A stretch of 64,000 nucleotides of DNA from Lyngbya sp. HA4199-MV5. GTDB lineage: Bacteria > Cyanobacteriota > Cyanobacteriia > Leptolyngbyales > Leptolyngbyaceae. The notes beneath the pieces were generated by a model that did not search any database, was not told where the DNA came from, and saw only the letters and a program-made list of their open reading frames with translations. Of this stretch, positions 1-8,821 are shown in pieces. Positions within the stretch are counted from its first letter, which is position 1, and each line of letters begins with the position of its first letter. The position numbers and the translations under genes were made by a program. The stretch spans positions 101,832 through 165,831 of the forward strand of contig JAHHHL010000010.1 in NCBI GenBank assembly GCA_019359375.1, written 5' to 3'.

Positions 1-385
1 TTCTGGGATCGTTAGCGGCAAGGCGCTCATTGGTGAAAGGGTTGATCCAGGTAGGATTCCGCTTCATCTGCATGACTTTGAAGGTTCCGATCGGCGTTTC
101 CCAACCCTGTTTCCCAGTGCCGATCGCGTAGCGTTTGATCAGCACATCGCCCTGATAGAGCACAGCTTGACGACGACTCAGGTAGATTTCAAGGCGAGTT
201 ACGCGATCACTTGATAGGGCTTTGTCTTGCAGCATGGGCTGCGGGGCAGTCTGGGCTGTAGCAGCAGGATTGATAGCGAACCCTGTGACGATCGCTCCGC
301 CCGCGATCGCACTGGTGCAGCAGGCGATCGCCATGAACTTACTGACTTGTCTTGCGAACGCTGCTAACTGGGGGTTGCTGTACAT
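1..385 (-). CDS. L,D-transpeptidase (YkuD-type), N-terminal part, cut by the window edge
   Basis: Minus-strand frame open from an ATG at 385 to the window edge, about 128 codons. The N-terminus has a hydrophobic stretch consistent with a signal peptide or anchor (IAGGAIVTGFAINPAATAQ). It is followed by a YkuD-like segment: LEIYLSRRQAVLYQGD, then AIGTGKQGWETPIGTF, then TWINPFTNERL. The family forms 3-3 cross-links in peptidoglycan in the periplasm, using a catalytic His and Cys (HG...C). Those residues lie beyond the window, so activity cannot be judged. An in-frame internal Met 17 codons downstream is an alternative start. Transcribed divergently from purB. Family assignment is fairly secure. 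Confidence 0.75.
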   Translation of the reverse strand, partial: MYSNPQLAAFARQVSKFMAIACCTSAIAGGAIVTGFAINPAATAQTAPQPMLQDKALSSDRVTRLEIYLSRRQAVLYQGDVLIKRYAIGTGKQGWETPIGTFKVMQMKRNPTWINPFTNERLAANDPR

Positions 386-466
386 CTGCTTTGAGGATGT
401 AAGGGGCGACAAACGTTGATCAGACGGGACGTGATCTCAAAACGTTCGTCTACAACGTACCCAATC

Positions 467-482
467 TCTATCTTGAGATAGA
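467..482. promoter_or_regulatory. palindrome TCTATCTTGAGATAGA in the divergent L,D-transpeptidase/purB intergenic region
   Basis: A perfect 6-bp inverted repeat with a 4-base loop lies between the two divergent starts. It could be an operator half-site pair for a dimeric regulator. Only the symmetry is seen; no regulator is identified. Confidence 0.3.
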
Positions 483-616
483 TGACCTTTTGAAAAAGTT
501 TAGTCAAGACATTGTGAAGGGATGGGCAATCGCAATTTTGCCTCCCTATTTATCCGCGCACCAATCCACCAAAGGACGGTTGTACAATAGAGCCGTTGTG
601 CTGTGCGACACGAACC

Positions 617-1912
617 TTGATTGAGCGTTATACCCTGCCCGAAATGGGCGCATTGTGGACTGATACTTACAAGCTAAAAACCTGGCTGCAAGTAGAAATT
701 GCCGTCTGCGAGGCGCAGGCAGAGTTGGGCACCATTCCCGCTGAGGCTGTGGCGGAGATTAGAGCGAAGGCAAACTTTGATCCCCGGCGCGTGCTGGAAA
801 TTGAGGCAGAAGTGCGCCACGATATGATCGCTTTCCTCACAAACGTCAACGAGTACGTGGGCGATGCGGGACGTTACATTCACCTGGGTCTGACCAGTTC
901 TGATGTGCTGGATACGGCTCTGGCGTTGCAGTTGGTTGCCAGTTTAGAAGTCCTCATGGGGCAGCTAGAGTCACTGATTCAAGCCATTCGCTATCAGGCA
1001 CAGCAGCATCGCAGCACGGTCATGATTGGTCGATCGCACGGCATCCATGCAGAACCGATTACCTTTGGGTTTAAGCTGGCTGGCTGGCTGGCTGAAGTGT
1101 TGCGCCACCGCGATCGCCTCTGTCAGCAAAAGCGCAACATTGCAGTGGGCAAAATCTCTGGTGCAGTCGGCACTTACGCTAATATTGACCCCCAGGTGGA
1201 AGCGATCGCCTGCCAGAATCTTGGCTTAGAGCCAGATACCGCGTCTACCCAGGTGGTTTCGCGCGATCGTCATGCGGCGTTTGTGCAAACCCTGGCTCTG
1301 TTGGCGGCATCGATCGAGCGCTTTGCAGTGGAAATTCGCAATCTCCAGCGTACCGATGTGCTGGAAGTCGAAGAATTTTTTGCGAAAGGTCAAAAGGGGT
1401 CTTCTGCGATGCCCCACAAGCGCAACCCCATTCGCTCTGAGCGGCTAACCGGGATGGCACGAGTGGTTCGCAGCCATGCCAGCACCGCGTTAGAAAATGT
1501 GGCGTTGTGGCACGAACGCGATATTTCTCACAGTGCGGCAGAACGCGTGATTCTCCCCGATGCCTGCATCCTGACCCACTTTATGCTGGTCGAAGCGACG
1601 GATCTGGTCAAAAATCTGCTGGTCTACCCCGACAACATGACGCGCAACATGAATCTGTACGGCGGTGTGGTCTTTAGTCAGCGAGTGCTACTGACGCTGG
1701 TGGAAAAAGGCATGAGCCGCGAAGACGCGTATACCGTTGTGCAATCCTGCGCGCACCAGGCATGGAATAAACCTGATGGTGATTTTCACGCTCTGATTAG
1801 CCAGGACGATCGCGTTGCCAAGCATCTGTCCGCCGAAGACGTGGCAGGGTGTTTTGACCCGCAGCACCACCTGAAGCATCTCGACCAAATTTATCAGCGT
1901 CTGGGCATTTAG
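617..1912 (+). CDS. purB: adenylosuccinate lyase PurB
   Basis: Catalyses two fumarate-releasing steps: SAICAR to AICAR, and adenylosuccinate to AMP, in purine synthesis; cytosolic homotetramer. The fumarate-lyase signature GSSAMPHKRNP is at residues 261-271. The TSSD substrate loop is near residue 93 and the RSHGIHAEP segment with the conserved His at about 141. Length of about 431 residues is normal. I chose the TTG at 617, giving MIERYTLPEMG, because cyanobacterial homologues start there. An upstream in-frame TTG at 596 would add seven unconserved residues. The gene converges on the GTPase gene, with a short palindromic repeat between the two stops. Confidence 0.93.
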   Translation: MIERYTLPEMGALWTDTYKLKTWLQVEIAVCEAQAELGTIPAEAVAEIRAKANFDPRRVLEIEAEVRHDMIAFLTNVNEYVGDAGRYIHLGLTSSDVLDTALALQLVASLEVLMGQLESLIQAIRYQAQQHRSTVMIGRSHGIHAEPITFGFKLAGWLAEVLRHRDRLCQQKRNIAVGKISGAVGTYANIDPQVEAIACQNLGLEPDTASTQVVSRDRHAAFVQTLALLAASIERFAVEIRNLQRTDVLEVEEFFAKGQKGSSAMPHKRNPIRSERLTGMARVVRSHASTALENVALWHERDISHSAAERVILPDACILTHFMLVEATDLVKNLLVYPDNMTRNMNLYGGVVFSQRVLLTLVEKGMSREDAYTVVQSCAHQAWNKPDGDFHALISQDDRVAKHLSAEDVAGCFDPQHHLKHLDQIYQRLGI

Positions 1913-1924
1913 CATCGTTCTCTG

Positions 1925-1950
1925 TAGGGATGTTCCATGGAACGTCCCTA
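1925..1950. repeat. palindromic repeat TAGGGAyGTTCCATGGAACGTCCCTA (family F, copy 1)
   Basis: Near-perfect palindrome between the convergent ends of purB and the GTPase gene. Related copies lie at 16727-16753, 16908-16933 and 53760-53785. All are intergenic and could form a hairpin in RNA. No T-tract follows, so I do not call it a terminator. Confidence 0.6.
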
Positions 1951-1962
1951 CTACGGAGATGA

Positions 1963-3303
1963 TCAACCATTCTGCTTAAACCGTTCTTTCGCCGCTGCGA
2001 AGGATTCGTTCATGGCTTGCTGAATGCGCTTCGGGTCAGGTGTCTTGCCGCCCATCAAATCACCGAAATACACGCAGGCAGCTTCGCCGAGTGCCCAGGT
2101 GTAGGCGGCTGCCCACGATGCTGCGATGACGCTGCCAAAGCCAGGGATGAATTTGATCAACTCGCGCCCGATCGCCTGAGCCAGAAACCCACCCCCGATC
2201 GCGCTTACAATCCCACCTGCCTGAGAAGGCGACAGCGTTTGCCCGTAAAGCTGTCCCAACAGCCCCACGAGGGAAACTTGAAGCGCCGTCAGCACGGGCA
2301 TGGTGGCAAAGGGCAAGGGCACCGCAGCGAGCGTGGCAGCCATGATTGCAAACGGCAGAATGTAACGCCGACCCGCATCACGATACAAATTGCCCAGCTT
2401 CTCTCCAGCACTATCCGTCAAGAGTTGGTGCATGGCGCGGGCTTCGGCTTCTGGCAACAGGTCGGCGAGTGCGTTGATGAATGCTTCTAAGCCGTAGAAG
2501 GTGGGGGTAAATGCGTCTTCTTCGAGCGTGAAGTCAATCATCACGGCGCGATCGTACAGTCCCTTGAACGATTCCTGCACAGCGGCGAACGATCGAGTCA
2601 CTGCTGCCACATCCGGTGGATAGGGGGGATGATCGCTCAATGTGGCGGGATATAGCTCATGCAGAGACGTAACCACCAGCAAACATGGGACTTCTGAATG
2701 CTGCTGGCGGAGTTGACTGGCGATTTGCCGCAACGTGTCGATCGCAAAATCATTCACCTTCACGGTCAGGATGAGAACTCTGGCACGGCGGTTTTCGTCC
2801 GGTTGAAGTTCTCCCAGTAATTCTTGCGCGATCGCGTCGGTATCTTGAGCCACGTCGCCCAGCCCAACCGTATCGGTAAAAATCAGCAGCGGCAGGTCAC
2901 TTGTCGGATAGCTGTAACGCTGCGTGTGCTGCGTATGCGGTCGAAATCCCTGTCCCACAATGTCGGCAGAAACGCCCGTCAGTCCGCGCACGATCGAGCT
3001 TTTACCTGCCTGTGGTTTACCTACCAGCAATGCTTCGGTGGTAGGCAATTCTGACCGCACCTGCTCTAAAATTTCGACCACTTTAGCGTCGCTGACGCTA
3101 AACCAGGATGTAACGCTAGTCGTCATCCAGCGAAGCGGCGCAAACCGTTGCCAACCGCTCAATGATTCGGTGACGTTTTGCCAAAGGGGAATCGAAGGCT
3201 TTGCGCCATCAGCGTTCTCGACGTTTGATGCAACCGGGACGATCGTCGTCTCCTCCGGTGCCTGAGAAACGTCTGAAGGGTGAACTTCAGAGGGTTCAGA
3301 CAT
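1963..3303 (-). CDS. GTPase with C-terminal hydrophobic DUF697-like region
   Basis: A 446-residue Era/YcjF-like P-loop GTPase. The G1 loop GKPQAGKS is at residues 95-102 and G3 DTVGLGD at 144-150. The place where NKxD (G4) is expected reads VVTSLHEL, so base specificity may be altered. Residues about 300-400 are a hydrophobic, Gly/Ala-rich block with several possible membrane segments (ILPFAIMAATLAAVPLPF, VIAASWAAAYTWALGEA), as in DUF697 proteins that associate with membranes. The first 45 residues are low-complexity and acidic. It stands alone, converging with purB. The cellular role of this cyanobacterial family is not established. Confidence 0.8.
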   Translation of the reverse strand: MSEPSEVHPSDVSQAPEETTIVPVASNVENADGAKPSIPLWQNVTESLSGWQRFAPLRWMTTSVTSWFSVSDAKVVEILEQVRSELPTTEALLVGKPQAGKSSIVRGLTGVSADIVGQGFRPHTQHTQRYSYPTSDLPLLIFTDTVGLGDVAQDTDAIAQELLGELQPDENRRARVLILTVKVNDFAIDTLRQIASQLRQQHSEVPCLLVVTSLHELYPATLSDHPPYPPDVAAVTRSFAAVQESFKGLYDRAVMIDFTLEEDAFTPTFYGLEAFINALADLLPEAEARAMHQLLTDSAGEKLGNLYRDAGRRYILPFAIMAATLAAVPLPFATMPVLTALQVSLVGLLGQLYGQTLSPSQAGGIVSAIGGGFLAQAIGRELIKFIPGFGSVIAASWAAAYTWALGEAACVYFGDLMGGKTPDPKRIQQAMNESFAAAKERFKQNG

Positions 3304-3562
3304 GAATCGCCTGATAGTGAATGGAATTTACACCTTTACAGTAATCTAAACCGTGGTCAGCGATCGATTAGCCTTGATCACTCAACGATCCGGTTACAGG
3401 GGCATCTCATTCAAAGCATCAGACATTGTGGCAGCAGATTGATAGCGGGTAAGCGATCAACAAAAGTGGGAAAAATCATCCGTTTCATCCGTTCCCATCC
3501 GCTGCCCATTCATCTATTTGGCAAGAATGCAATAGCCCTGCGATCGGTTAAGGAGAACAGAT

Positions 3563-3895
3563 TTAGATCTCTTCGCGACGATCGCCTGACGAGTTTGCAC
3601 CTGGAGACGATTCGTAGAGGGCATCCAGTTGTTCGCGGGCATCTTCCACACTGACCGATCGCATCACCAACAGCGGCTCATTGATGACGTTGCCAGCCGT
3701 ATCCAAAAATTCTGGATGTGGCACCATCCGTAGCCGCGAGGTTCCCGATGCTTGCGGGTCGCCCATTGTCCAATTTCTAGACGGTTGACCTCGTTGCGAT
3801 TCCATGCCCAATGTCATCAGGTTGCGGATCAAGTTTCCTACGGCAAGAAAGGCAAGTGTGGTAAACGCGATGATGTAAAGCAGATGTAATAACAT
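3563..3895 (-). CDS. DUF2973 family small membrane protein
   Basis: A 110-residue protein with one N-terminal membrane helix (LLYIIAFTTLAFLAVGNLI), then a polar tail containing RLRMVPHPEFLD. The tail ends in an acidic, unstructured region. This matches the cyanobacterial DUF2973 family, whose function is unknown. It is followed upstream on the same strand by a DUF2605 gene; I recall these two families as recurrent neighbours in cyanobacteria, which supports both calls. Confidence 0.8.
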   Translation of the reverse strand: MLLHLLYIIAFTTLAFLAVGNLIRNLMTLGMESQRGQPSRNWTMGDPQASGTSRLRMVPHPEFLDTAGNVINEPLLVMRSVSVEDAREQLDALYESSPGANSSGDRREEI

Positions 3896-4097
3896 AGGGT
3901 TTCCTCAAAGTGCGTAGCTTGAATGAGCGCTACAACTGTGTATTTTTATGAATGCTTAAAACGTCCGACCATTGAAAATTCGATTAGTGTTCAAAACTTG
4001 ATGAGTGGAGGCATCACTAGCAGCTCCTGCCTGCGCTTAAACCACCTGACCTACAAAATGGCTGTGAATCGACAGCGATCGCTCGTGTATAAAATCC

Positions 4098-4439
4098 CTA
4101 CAGCCCATTCACATTGTTTTGGCTAGACTCCTGCATTCTGAAGCGTACCGCAACTTGCCAGCACTCCGCGACTAGATCGTGCCAAGGTTTCATGACAGAT
4201 GTTTCAATGCCAACTTGACCGTCCATAGCCCTAAACAGCAGCTGTGCGGTGCTCACTTCTTGCTGCGCCACTGCCACTCGTGCCAACAAGTCTGCTCGTT
4301 TTTCTGCGCTCAGGAACAGAAGCGGCTCTGTCTCCAGAAGCAAGCGCGATCGCTGAAACCAATATTGGAAGTCTTCTAGCAGCGGTTCTAGGATCGATCG
4401 CAGCAGGCTTGAATCAGATGGGTCTGAATTAAACATCAC
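4098..4439 (-). CDS. DUF2605 family protein
   Basis: A 113-residue soluble protein. The conserved opening LLRSILEPLLEDFQYWFQRS is typical of DUF2605, a cyanobacterial family of unknown function. The rest is predicted alpha-helical, with a run of Leu/Ala-rich segments. It lies about 200 bp upstream of DUF2973 on the same strand, so the pair may be co-transcribed. No catalytic motif is visible. Confidence 0.8.
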   Translation of the reverse strand: MMFNSDPSDSSLLRSILEPLLEDFQYWFQRSRLLLETEPLLFLSAEKRADLLARVAVAQQEVSTAQLLFRAMDGQVGIETSVMKPWHDLVAECWQVAVRFRMQESSQNNVNGL

Positions 4440-4771
4440 TTAAATTAATCTGTTATGTCCGCATTTCTCATTTTAGCGTTTTCTCAGGTTCGTAAACCTT
4501 CTTTACATATCTTTAAGTAACGCAAGCTCGTTTCCACTAAAACGGGCTCAGTAAGATAGAGAAGAAGTCTTTGCCGTGCTGCGTCCTTTGCTTGCAGGAT
4601 TTGATGTGACGAACAGTGGGCTGAGACTTTAGACTAAGAAAGTCGAGCATCATTGTTCTGTAACAGATGCTTTTGCCTCAGATGCTTTTGCGTTGGGGCA
4701 CCCTAAGCGCCACCCAATTTTCATCATCGGCTGTGTACCAGGTTCGCGTCCACTTGTTTTGACCTTAATTA
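4440..4771. other. 332-bp intergenic region between divergent DUF2605 and thrS
   Basis: No credible gene. It holds the divergent promoters and a 12-base direct repeat (AGATGCTTTTGC, twice near 4666-4692). No T-box or other riboswitch is recognised, as expected for a cyanobacterial aminoacyl-tRNA synthetase gene. Confidence 0.4.
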
Positions 4772-6601
4772 ATGTCATCCTCCATGTCTGCTTCCGAATC
4801 TCCTCGACCAGAAAAAATTTATCTGCCGCGCACCAGCGAATCTGAACCCCTCAAAAAGATTCGCCACACGATGTCGCATGTCATGGCAATGGCTGTACAA
4901 AAGCTGTTTCCAAAAGCGCAGGTGACGATCGGTCCCTCGATTGAAACGGGCTTTTACTACGATTTTGATAGTCCAGAGCCGTTTACTGAGAAAGATCTGA
5001 AGGCAATTAAGAAGGAGATGACGAAAATCATCCACCGCAAGCTGCCCGTGATTCGTGAAGAAGTGAGCCGGGAGGACGCAAAGCAGCGCATTCAGGCACT
5101 CAACGAACCCTACAAGTTAGAGATTCTAGAAGGCTTGGAGGAACCAATTACGTTGTATCATCTGGGCGACCAATGGTGGGATCTGTGTGCTGGACCTCAT
5201 GTGGAAACGACGGCTGACCTGAACGCAGACGCATTTGACCTGGAGAGTGTGGCGGGTGCCTATTGGCGTGGTGATGAAACCAAAGCTCAACTTCAGCGGA
5301 TTTACGGCACTGCTTGGGAAACCCCTGCCCAGTTAGCAGAATACAAACGCCGCAAAGAAGAAGCGCTCAAGCGGGATCACCGCAAGTTGGGCAAAGAACT
5401 CGGTCTCTTTGTTTTTTCGGATCTGGTCGGACCCGGTTTGCCATTGTGGACTCCGAAAGGAACTGTGCTGCGATCGACCCTGCAAGAGTTTCTGCAAAAA
5501 GAACAACTCAAGCGAGGCTACCTTCCCGTCGTCACTCCCAATATTTCGCGGGTCGATCTGTTCAAACTGTCTGGGCACTGGCAGAAATATAAGGAAGACA
5601 TGTTTCCGCTCATGGCAGAGGATGCGGAGTCAGCCGCATTGGAGCAAGGCTTTGTGCTGAAGCCGATGAACTGCCCGTTCCATATTCAAATCTACAAAAG
5701 TGAACTGCGATCGTATCGGGAACTGCCCCTGCGTCTGGCAGAGTTTGGCACTGTCTATCGTTATGAACAGTCGGGCGAACTGGGCGGGTTAACGCGGGTG
5801 CGCGGCTTTACGCAAGATGATGCTCACTTATTTGTCACCCCAGAGCAGCTTGAGGACGAATTCCTTAAGGTTGTGGATCTGATCCAATCGGTCTTTCGGG
5901 CGTTGCAGCTTGGCAACTCCTTTAGAGCACGCCTGAGCTTTCGTGACCCCGATTCGGATAAGTACATTGGCTCAGATGACGCATGGGACAAAGCGCAGAG
6001 TGCTATCCGCCATGCGGTTGAAAAGATTGGCATGGAGCACTTTGAAGGCATTGGGGAAGCGGCATTTTACGGTCCCAAGCTGGATTTTATGTTTAACGAT
6101 GCCCTCGATCGCGAGTGGCAGTTAGGCACGGTGCAGGTTGATTACAACTTGCCCGAACGCTTTGACCTGGAATACGTGGCGGAAGACGGTACCCGCAAGC
6201 GTCCGGTGATGATCCATCGTGCGCCGTTTGGCTCGCTAGAACGACTCATCGGCATTTTGATCGAAGAGTATGCAGGCGATTTCCCCGTTTGGCTGGCACC
6301 CGTTCAGGTGCGATTGCTAGCGGTGAGCGAAGACCAACTGCCGTTTGCGAAACAGGTTGCTGGTCAAATGCAGGCGATCGGCATTCGTGCGGAAGTGGAT
6401 ACCAGCGGCGATCGCCTGGGCAAACTCATCCGCAATGCCGAAAAAGACAAAATTCCGGTGATGGCAGTAGTCGGTGCAAAAGAAGTAGAAGCCAATGCTT
6501 TGAGCATTCGCACCCGTGCCTCTGGTGAACTGGGTGCGATCGCGGTTAACGACGTGCTGGAGCGGTTGAAAATAGCAAATGAAGAGCATGGCAATTTCTA
6601 A
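4772..6601 (+). CDS. thrS: threonine--tRNA ligase
   Basis: Charges tRNA-Thr with threonine; class II synthetase, cytosolic homodimer. The editing domain comes first, with its metal-site motifs HTMSH (about residue 32) and CAGPH (about 139). It is followed by the class II catalytic core: motif 2 region VYRYEQSGELGG, zinc ligand region MNCPFH, and motif 3 HRAPFGSLERLIGIL. A C-terminal anticodon-binding domain follows (VMAVVGAKEVEANALSIR). Only about 30 residues precede the editing domain, so the TGS domain of bacterial ThrRS is absent. Cyanobacterial enzymes are usually like this, so I do not read it as truncation. ATG at 4772; a second Met four codons downstream is possible. Confidence 0.95.
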   Translation: MSSSMSASESPRPEKIYLPRTSESEPLKKIRHTMSHVMAMAVQKLFPKAQVTIGPSIETGFYYDFDSPEPFTEKDLKAIKKEMTKIIHRKLPVIREEVSREDAKQRIQALNEPYKLEILEGLEEPITLYHLGDQWWDLCAGPHVETTADLNADAFDLESVAGAYWRGDETKAQLQRIYGTAWETPAQLAEYKRRKEEALKRDHRKLGKELGLFVFSDLVGPGLPLWTPKGTVLRSTLQEFLQKEQLKRGYLPVVTPNISRVDLFKLSGHWQKYKEDMFPLMAEDAESAALEQGFVLKPMNCPFHIQIYKSELRSYRELPLRLAEFGTVYRYEQSGELGGLTRVRGFTQDDAHLFVTPEQLEDEFLKVVDLIQSVFRALQLGNSFRARLSFRDPDSDKYIGSDDAWDKAQSAIRHAVEKIGMEHFEGIGEAAFYGPKLDFMFNDALDREWQLGTVQVDYNLPERFDLEYVAEDGTRKRPVMIHRAPFGSLERLIGILIEEYAGDFPVWLAPVQVRLLAVSEDQLPFAKQVAGQMQAIGIRAEVDTSGDRLGKLIRNAEKDKIPVMAVVGAKEVEANALSIRTRASGELGAIAVNDVLERLKIANEEHGNF

Positions 6602-6695
6602 GTAAACGACGTTGCTGCTCTATGACTTCAATTGCACATCACTTTCTGACGATGGCATACAGCAGTAAATTCATCATCGTGGGCAGGTTCATGCC

Positions 6696-6839
6696 ATGCT
6701 TGCTGGGACTGCGATCGAACCTCCACAACTGGATGAATTCTTTTGCGCGAACGAAGCAGATTTACGAAGGGATGATTTTCGTGAACTGGGCTTTTCCGAA
6801 TCAGAAATCTGGGACAGAAAAGGCATCACAACTCATTAA
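6696..6839 (+). CDS. possible 47-residue small protein
   Basis: A short frame starting at ATG 6696 just after thrS. Its composition is protein-like and acidic (MLAGTAIEPPQLDEFF, then DDFRELGFSESEIWD). This reading looks more coding than the other plus-strand frame open here. A weak purine stretch (GGGCAGG) precedes the start. I recognise no family. It could be a small regulator, the end of a lost gene, or chance. Confidence 0.3.
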   Translation: MLAGTAIEPPQLDEFFCANEADLRRDDFRELGFSESEIWDRKGITTH

Positions 6840-6898
6840 AAACTAGATAAAGCTGATTGGGAAAGAATGCATTTTCTAGCGTAAGCTTTTGCCATCTG

Positions 6899-7351
6899 TT
6901 AGGAAGGCTTGTGTTTAGGAAAATGGCTGAGCAGGTACCAAAATACAATGATATTAATGATAAAAACAACCACTTTAATCCATGTGATGCCATGAATTAA
7001 CTCATAGACTTCGGGCGGAATGCTGATGCCAACGAGAAATAAGACTAGCACATGCGCCCAGCGCTTTTCATACCATAAACCAACGGCTTCGATCGCGGTT
7101 AAAAGAGCGTAAATGCCAGCGCCAATGCCGCTAAATCTTAGTGTCCTTGGATTAAGATTCAAAATTTCATCGAGAATCCAATCAATGAGCTTTGTTTTTC
7201 CTTCGAGCGTATAGGCATCCGCAAAGTTTGCCAGCGCATCATAATTTCGCGTGGCTAGCAGCAGCGCGATCGAGGTGACGGCAAGGAGGGAGGCGACGAA
7301 CGCTTTGTAAAACACGATCGCCAGGAGACCGATCGGGCGCTTTTTCAGCAT
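6899..7351 (-). CDS. DUF2127 family membrane protein
   Basis: A 150-residue integral membrane protein with four predicted helices, beginning KKRPIGLLAIVFYKAF. The middle has the family feature of a charged loop (YEKRWAHVL) and PPEVYEL, matching DUF2127. Function is unknown; the protein probably sits in the plasma membrane. It stands alone, about 100 bp beyond the end of a small secreted-protein gene. Confidence 0.8.
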   Translation of the reverse strand: MLKKRPIGLLAIVFYKAFVASLLAVTSIALLLATRNYDALANFADAYTLEGKTKLIDWILDEILNLNPRTLRFSGIGAGIYALLTAIEAVGLWYEKRWAHVLVLFLVGISIPPEVYELIHGITWIKVVVFIINIIVFWYLLSHFPKHKPS

Positions 7352-7401
7352 TTTGAGTTGCTTTTATGATGAAATTGCTGCTTCAGTTAAGGATACATTG
7401 C

Positions 7402-7459
7402 CTGGTTGACTCACGGGCGGGTAGGCTGTCAGCCTTTAAGACGCTTATCAGTCAACCAG
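7402..7459. repeat. internally deleted MITE of family A (58 bp)
   Basis: Ends are CTGGTTGACT and AGTCAACCAG, and the inside keeps two short blocks (ACGGGCGGGT, CAGCCTTTAAGAC). These correspond to the right part of the full copies at 14951-15144 and 57530-57722. The TGA stop of the neighbouring secreted-protein gene (7454-7452) lies in its terminal repeat. Confidence 0.55.
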
Positions 7460-7802
7460 ATCCAGGAGACGGTTTCTTCGTGCTTTGCTCAATTAAGCGA
7501 GGTGGCGTTGCCTGACGGTAAGCACCACAATAGTGCATGGTGAGAACGACCTTAAATGCCCAATGACGGCGCGGAACATCGGTAAAAGGGTTGGGTAATG
7601 TTTCAGCCTGGTTTTTGACGCAGGCATCCAATCTCTGTTGAGTAGTAGGCGCTGCTTCAGCTTGAGCCGTGATTTGCGGTAATGGATAAGGTTCAGACGC
7701 GATCGCGGCTAGTGGCACTGCTAACGGAGCGATCGTCAACAGACCCACTGCTATAAAACGACGCAAGGGCACAAAGTAGCAAAAGCGCCACTGGTTTCTC
7801 AT
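7452..7802 (-). CDS. small secreted protein with SLH-like fragment
   Basis: A 116-residue protein with an N-terminal signal peptide (FIAVGLLTIAPLAVPLAAIA, then SEPYPLPQ). The mature part carries PFTDVPRRHWAFKVVLTM, which resembles the FxDVPxxHWAxxAV core of S-layer-homology domains, but it is far shorter than a real SLH module. The function is unknown. Its final residues (about SPGSG) and its stop codon are provided by the adjacent MITE, so the original C-terminus may have been replaced. Confidence 0.6.
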   Translation of the reverse strand: MRNQWRFCYFVPLRRFIAVGLLTIAPLAVPLAAIASEPYPLPQITAQAEAAPTTQQRLDACVKNQAETLPNPFTDVPRRHWAFKVVLTMHYCGAYRQATPPRLIEQSTKKPSPGSG

Positions 7803-8083
7803 CGCAATCGGTTCCTCGTCTCAAGTGTTTTCAGCCGCGACTTTTACCTTCGCTGCTATTGTCAGTGTACCGATTTAACAAACAATTCTAGTGGATCGAT
7901 CGATGGGCTGAGCTTGCACTGTAATTGACCTGAAGCTGCACTCATTGCGTGCAGGAAGACTGATCACACATGCGCTTTGTCAGAAATGCCTTGCCCAAAC
8001 TGTCTAAACTACCTGGTAAAATAGAAAAGCTAGCTAAAACATTGACTATGAGCAGTAGATAGTGAATAGTTAAGACTTAGCAA

Positions 8084-8157
8084 GGCTCAGTAGCTCAGTT
8101 GGTTAGAGCAGGGGACTCATAAGCCCAAGGTCACAGGTTCAAATCCCGTCTGAGCCA
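8084..8157 (+). tRNA. trnM: tRNA-Met (CAT)
   Basis: Cloverleaf of 74 nt with acceptor stem GGCTCAG/CTGAGCC, D arm GCTC...GAGC and loop CTCATAA with anticodon CAT. The T arm contains TTCAAAT. CCA is not encoded. Non-Watson-Crick pairs are visible in the anticodon stem (A31-G39, G27-A43) and T stem. It is probably the elongator type. A truncated integrase gene lies immediately downstream, so this is a plausible former attachment site. Confidence 0.88.
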
Positions 8158-8286
8158 TCGTTTCAGAAAAGCAAACCCCAAGATAGCGATCGTTTTAGGG
8201 GGTTGCCCCTTTGCTCAAGTTTTAGGGGGTAGACCCAAGGTCTATACCTGTAATGCCTTACCAGCGGGTTTTAGATTCTTGGTAGC

Positions 8287-8802
8287 TTAAAAATCGGGCA
8301 CGATGAGATTTCGCTTCACGGAGGCGTAGTGTTTGTAGATGACCTCTGGTGAATTGCCCACGAGATACGCCACATCTTTAGGGTCTAAACCAGCTTCCAG
8401 AGCCAGTGTGATGAAGGTATGACGGGTGTTTTTGAGCGGTAGGTACTCCTTCACCTGATGCTCTGCCACAAGTGACTTCACTACGACTGACCAGCCACGA
8501 TTGACCAGGTTGTGAGTGTCGATCGCTTTGCCCGACGGCGAGGGGAAAACGAACCCGTCTGACCAGGGTTTCGAGCGTAGCAAGCTTGACAACCGCTCAT
8601 TGCAAGGGAACTCCCTCACTGAATGCGTCTTCGTCTCGCCCTGGATGTTGGTATCGCTGGGCATGGCGGCGGCAAAGCGGATGGATGAGCAATCATGAGC
8701 GATGTGGCTCCACTGCAACGCGCGCGCTTCTTCCAGCCGACAACCTGTGTAGAACAGCAGTTTGATGAAGCCCGTGCGGTTCCTTAGAGCGGCTTGTTGT
8801 CG
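8287..8802 (-). pseudogene. tyrosine recombinase (phage-type integrase), N-terminally truncated
   Basis: An open minus-strand frame of about 171 codons holds only the C-terminal catalytic domain: GCRLEEARALQW (first catalytic Arg), KNTRHTFITLALEAG (second Arg box), VGNSPEVIYKHY (Tyr nucleophile). An in-frame TAA at 8803-8805 precedes it and no N-terminal arm- or core-binding domain is seen. The DUF928 gene begins about 20 bp further on. Its position next to tRNA-Met and pointing towards it is typical for an integrated element; most of that element appears lost. Confidence 0.7.
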
Positions 8803-8821
8803 TTACTACTGCTGGAGGTGT

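Noticed and set aside
2017..2490. 157-codon plus-strand frame
   Set aside because: It is antisense to the GTPase gene with no start signal or family resemblance.
4772..4870. N-terminally truncated threonyl-tRNA synthetase (no TGS domain)
   Set aside because: Cyanobacterial enzymes of about 608 residues normally lack it, so this is the family's usual form.
6622..6846. 74-codon plus-strand frame after thrS
   Set aside because: Composition is not protein-like; the overlapping frame at 6696-6839 looks more plausible.
8159..8260. Duplicated GTTTTAGGGGGT units as an attachment site
   Set aside because: The two copies are close together and not similar to the tRNA-Met 3' end, so an att duplication cannot be shown.
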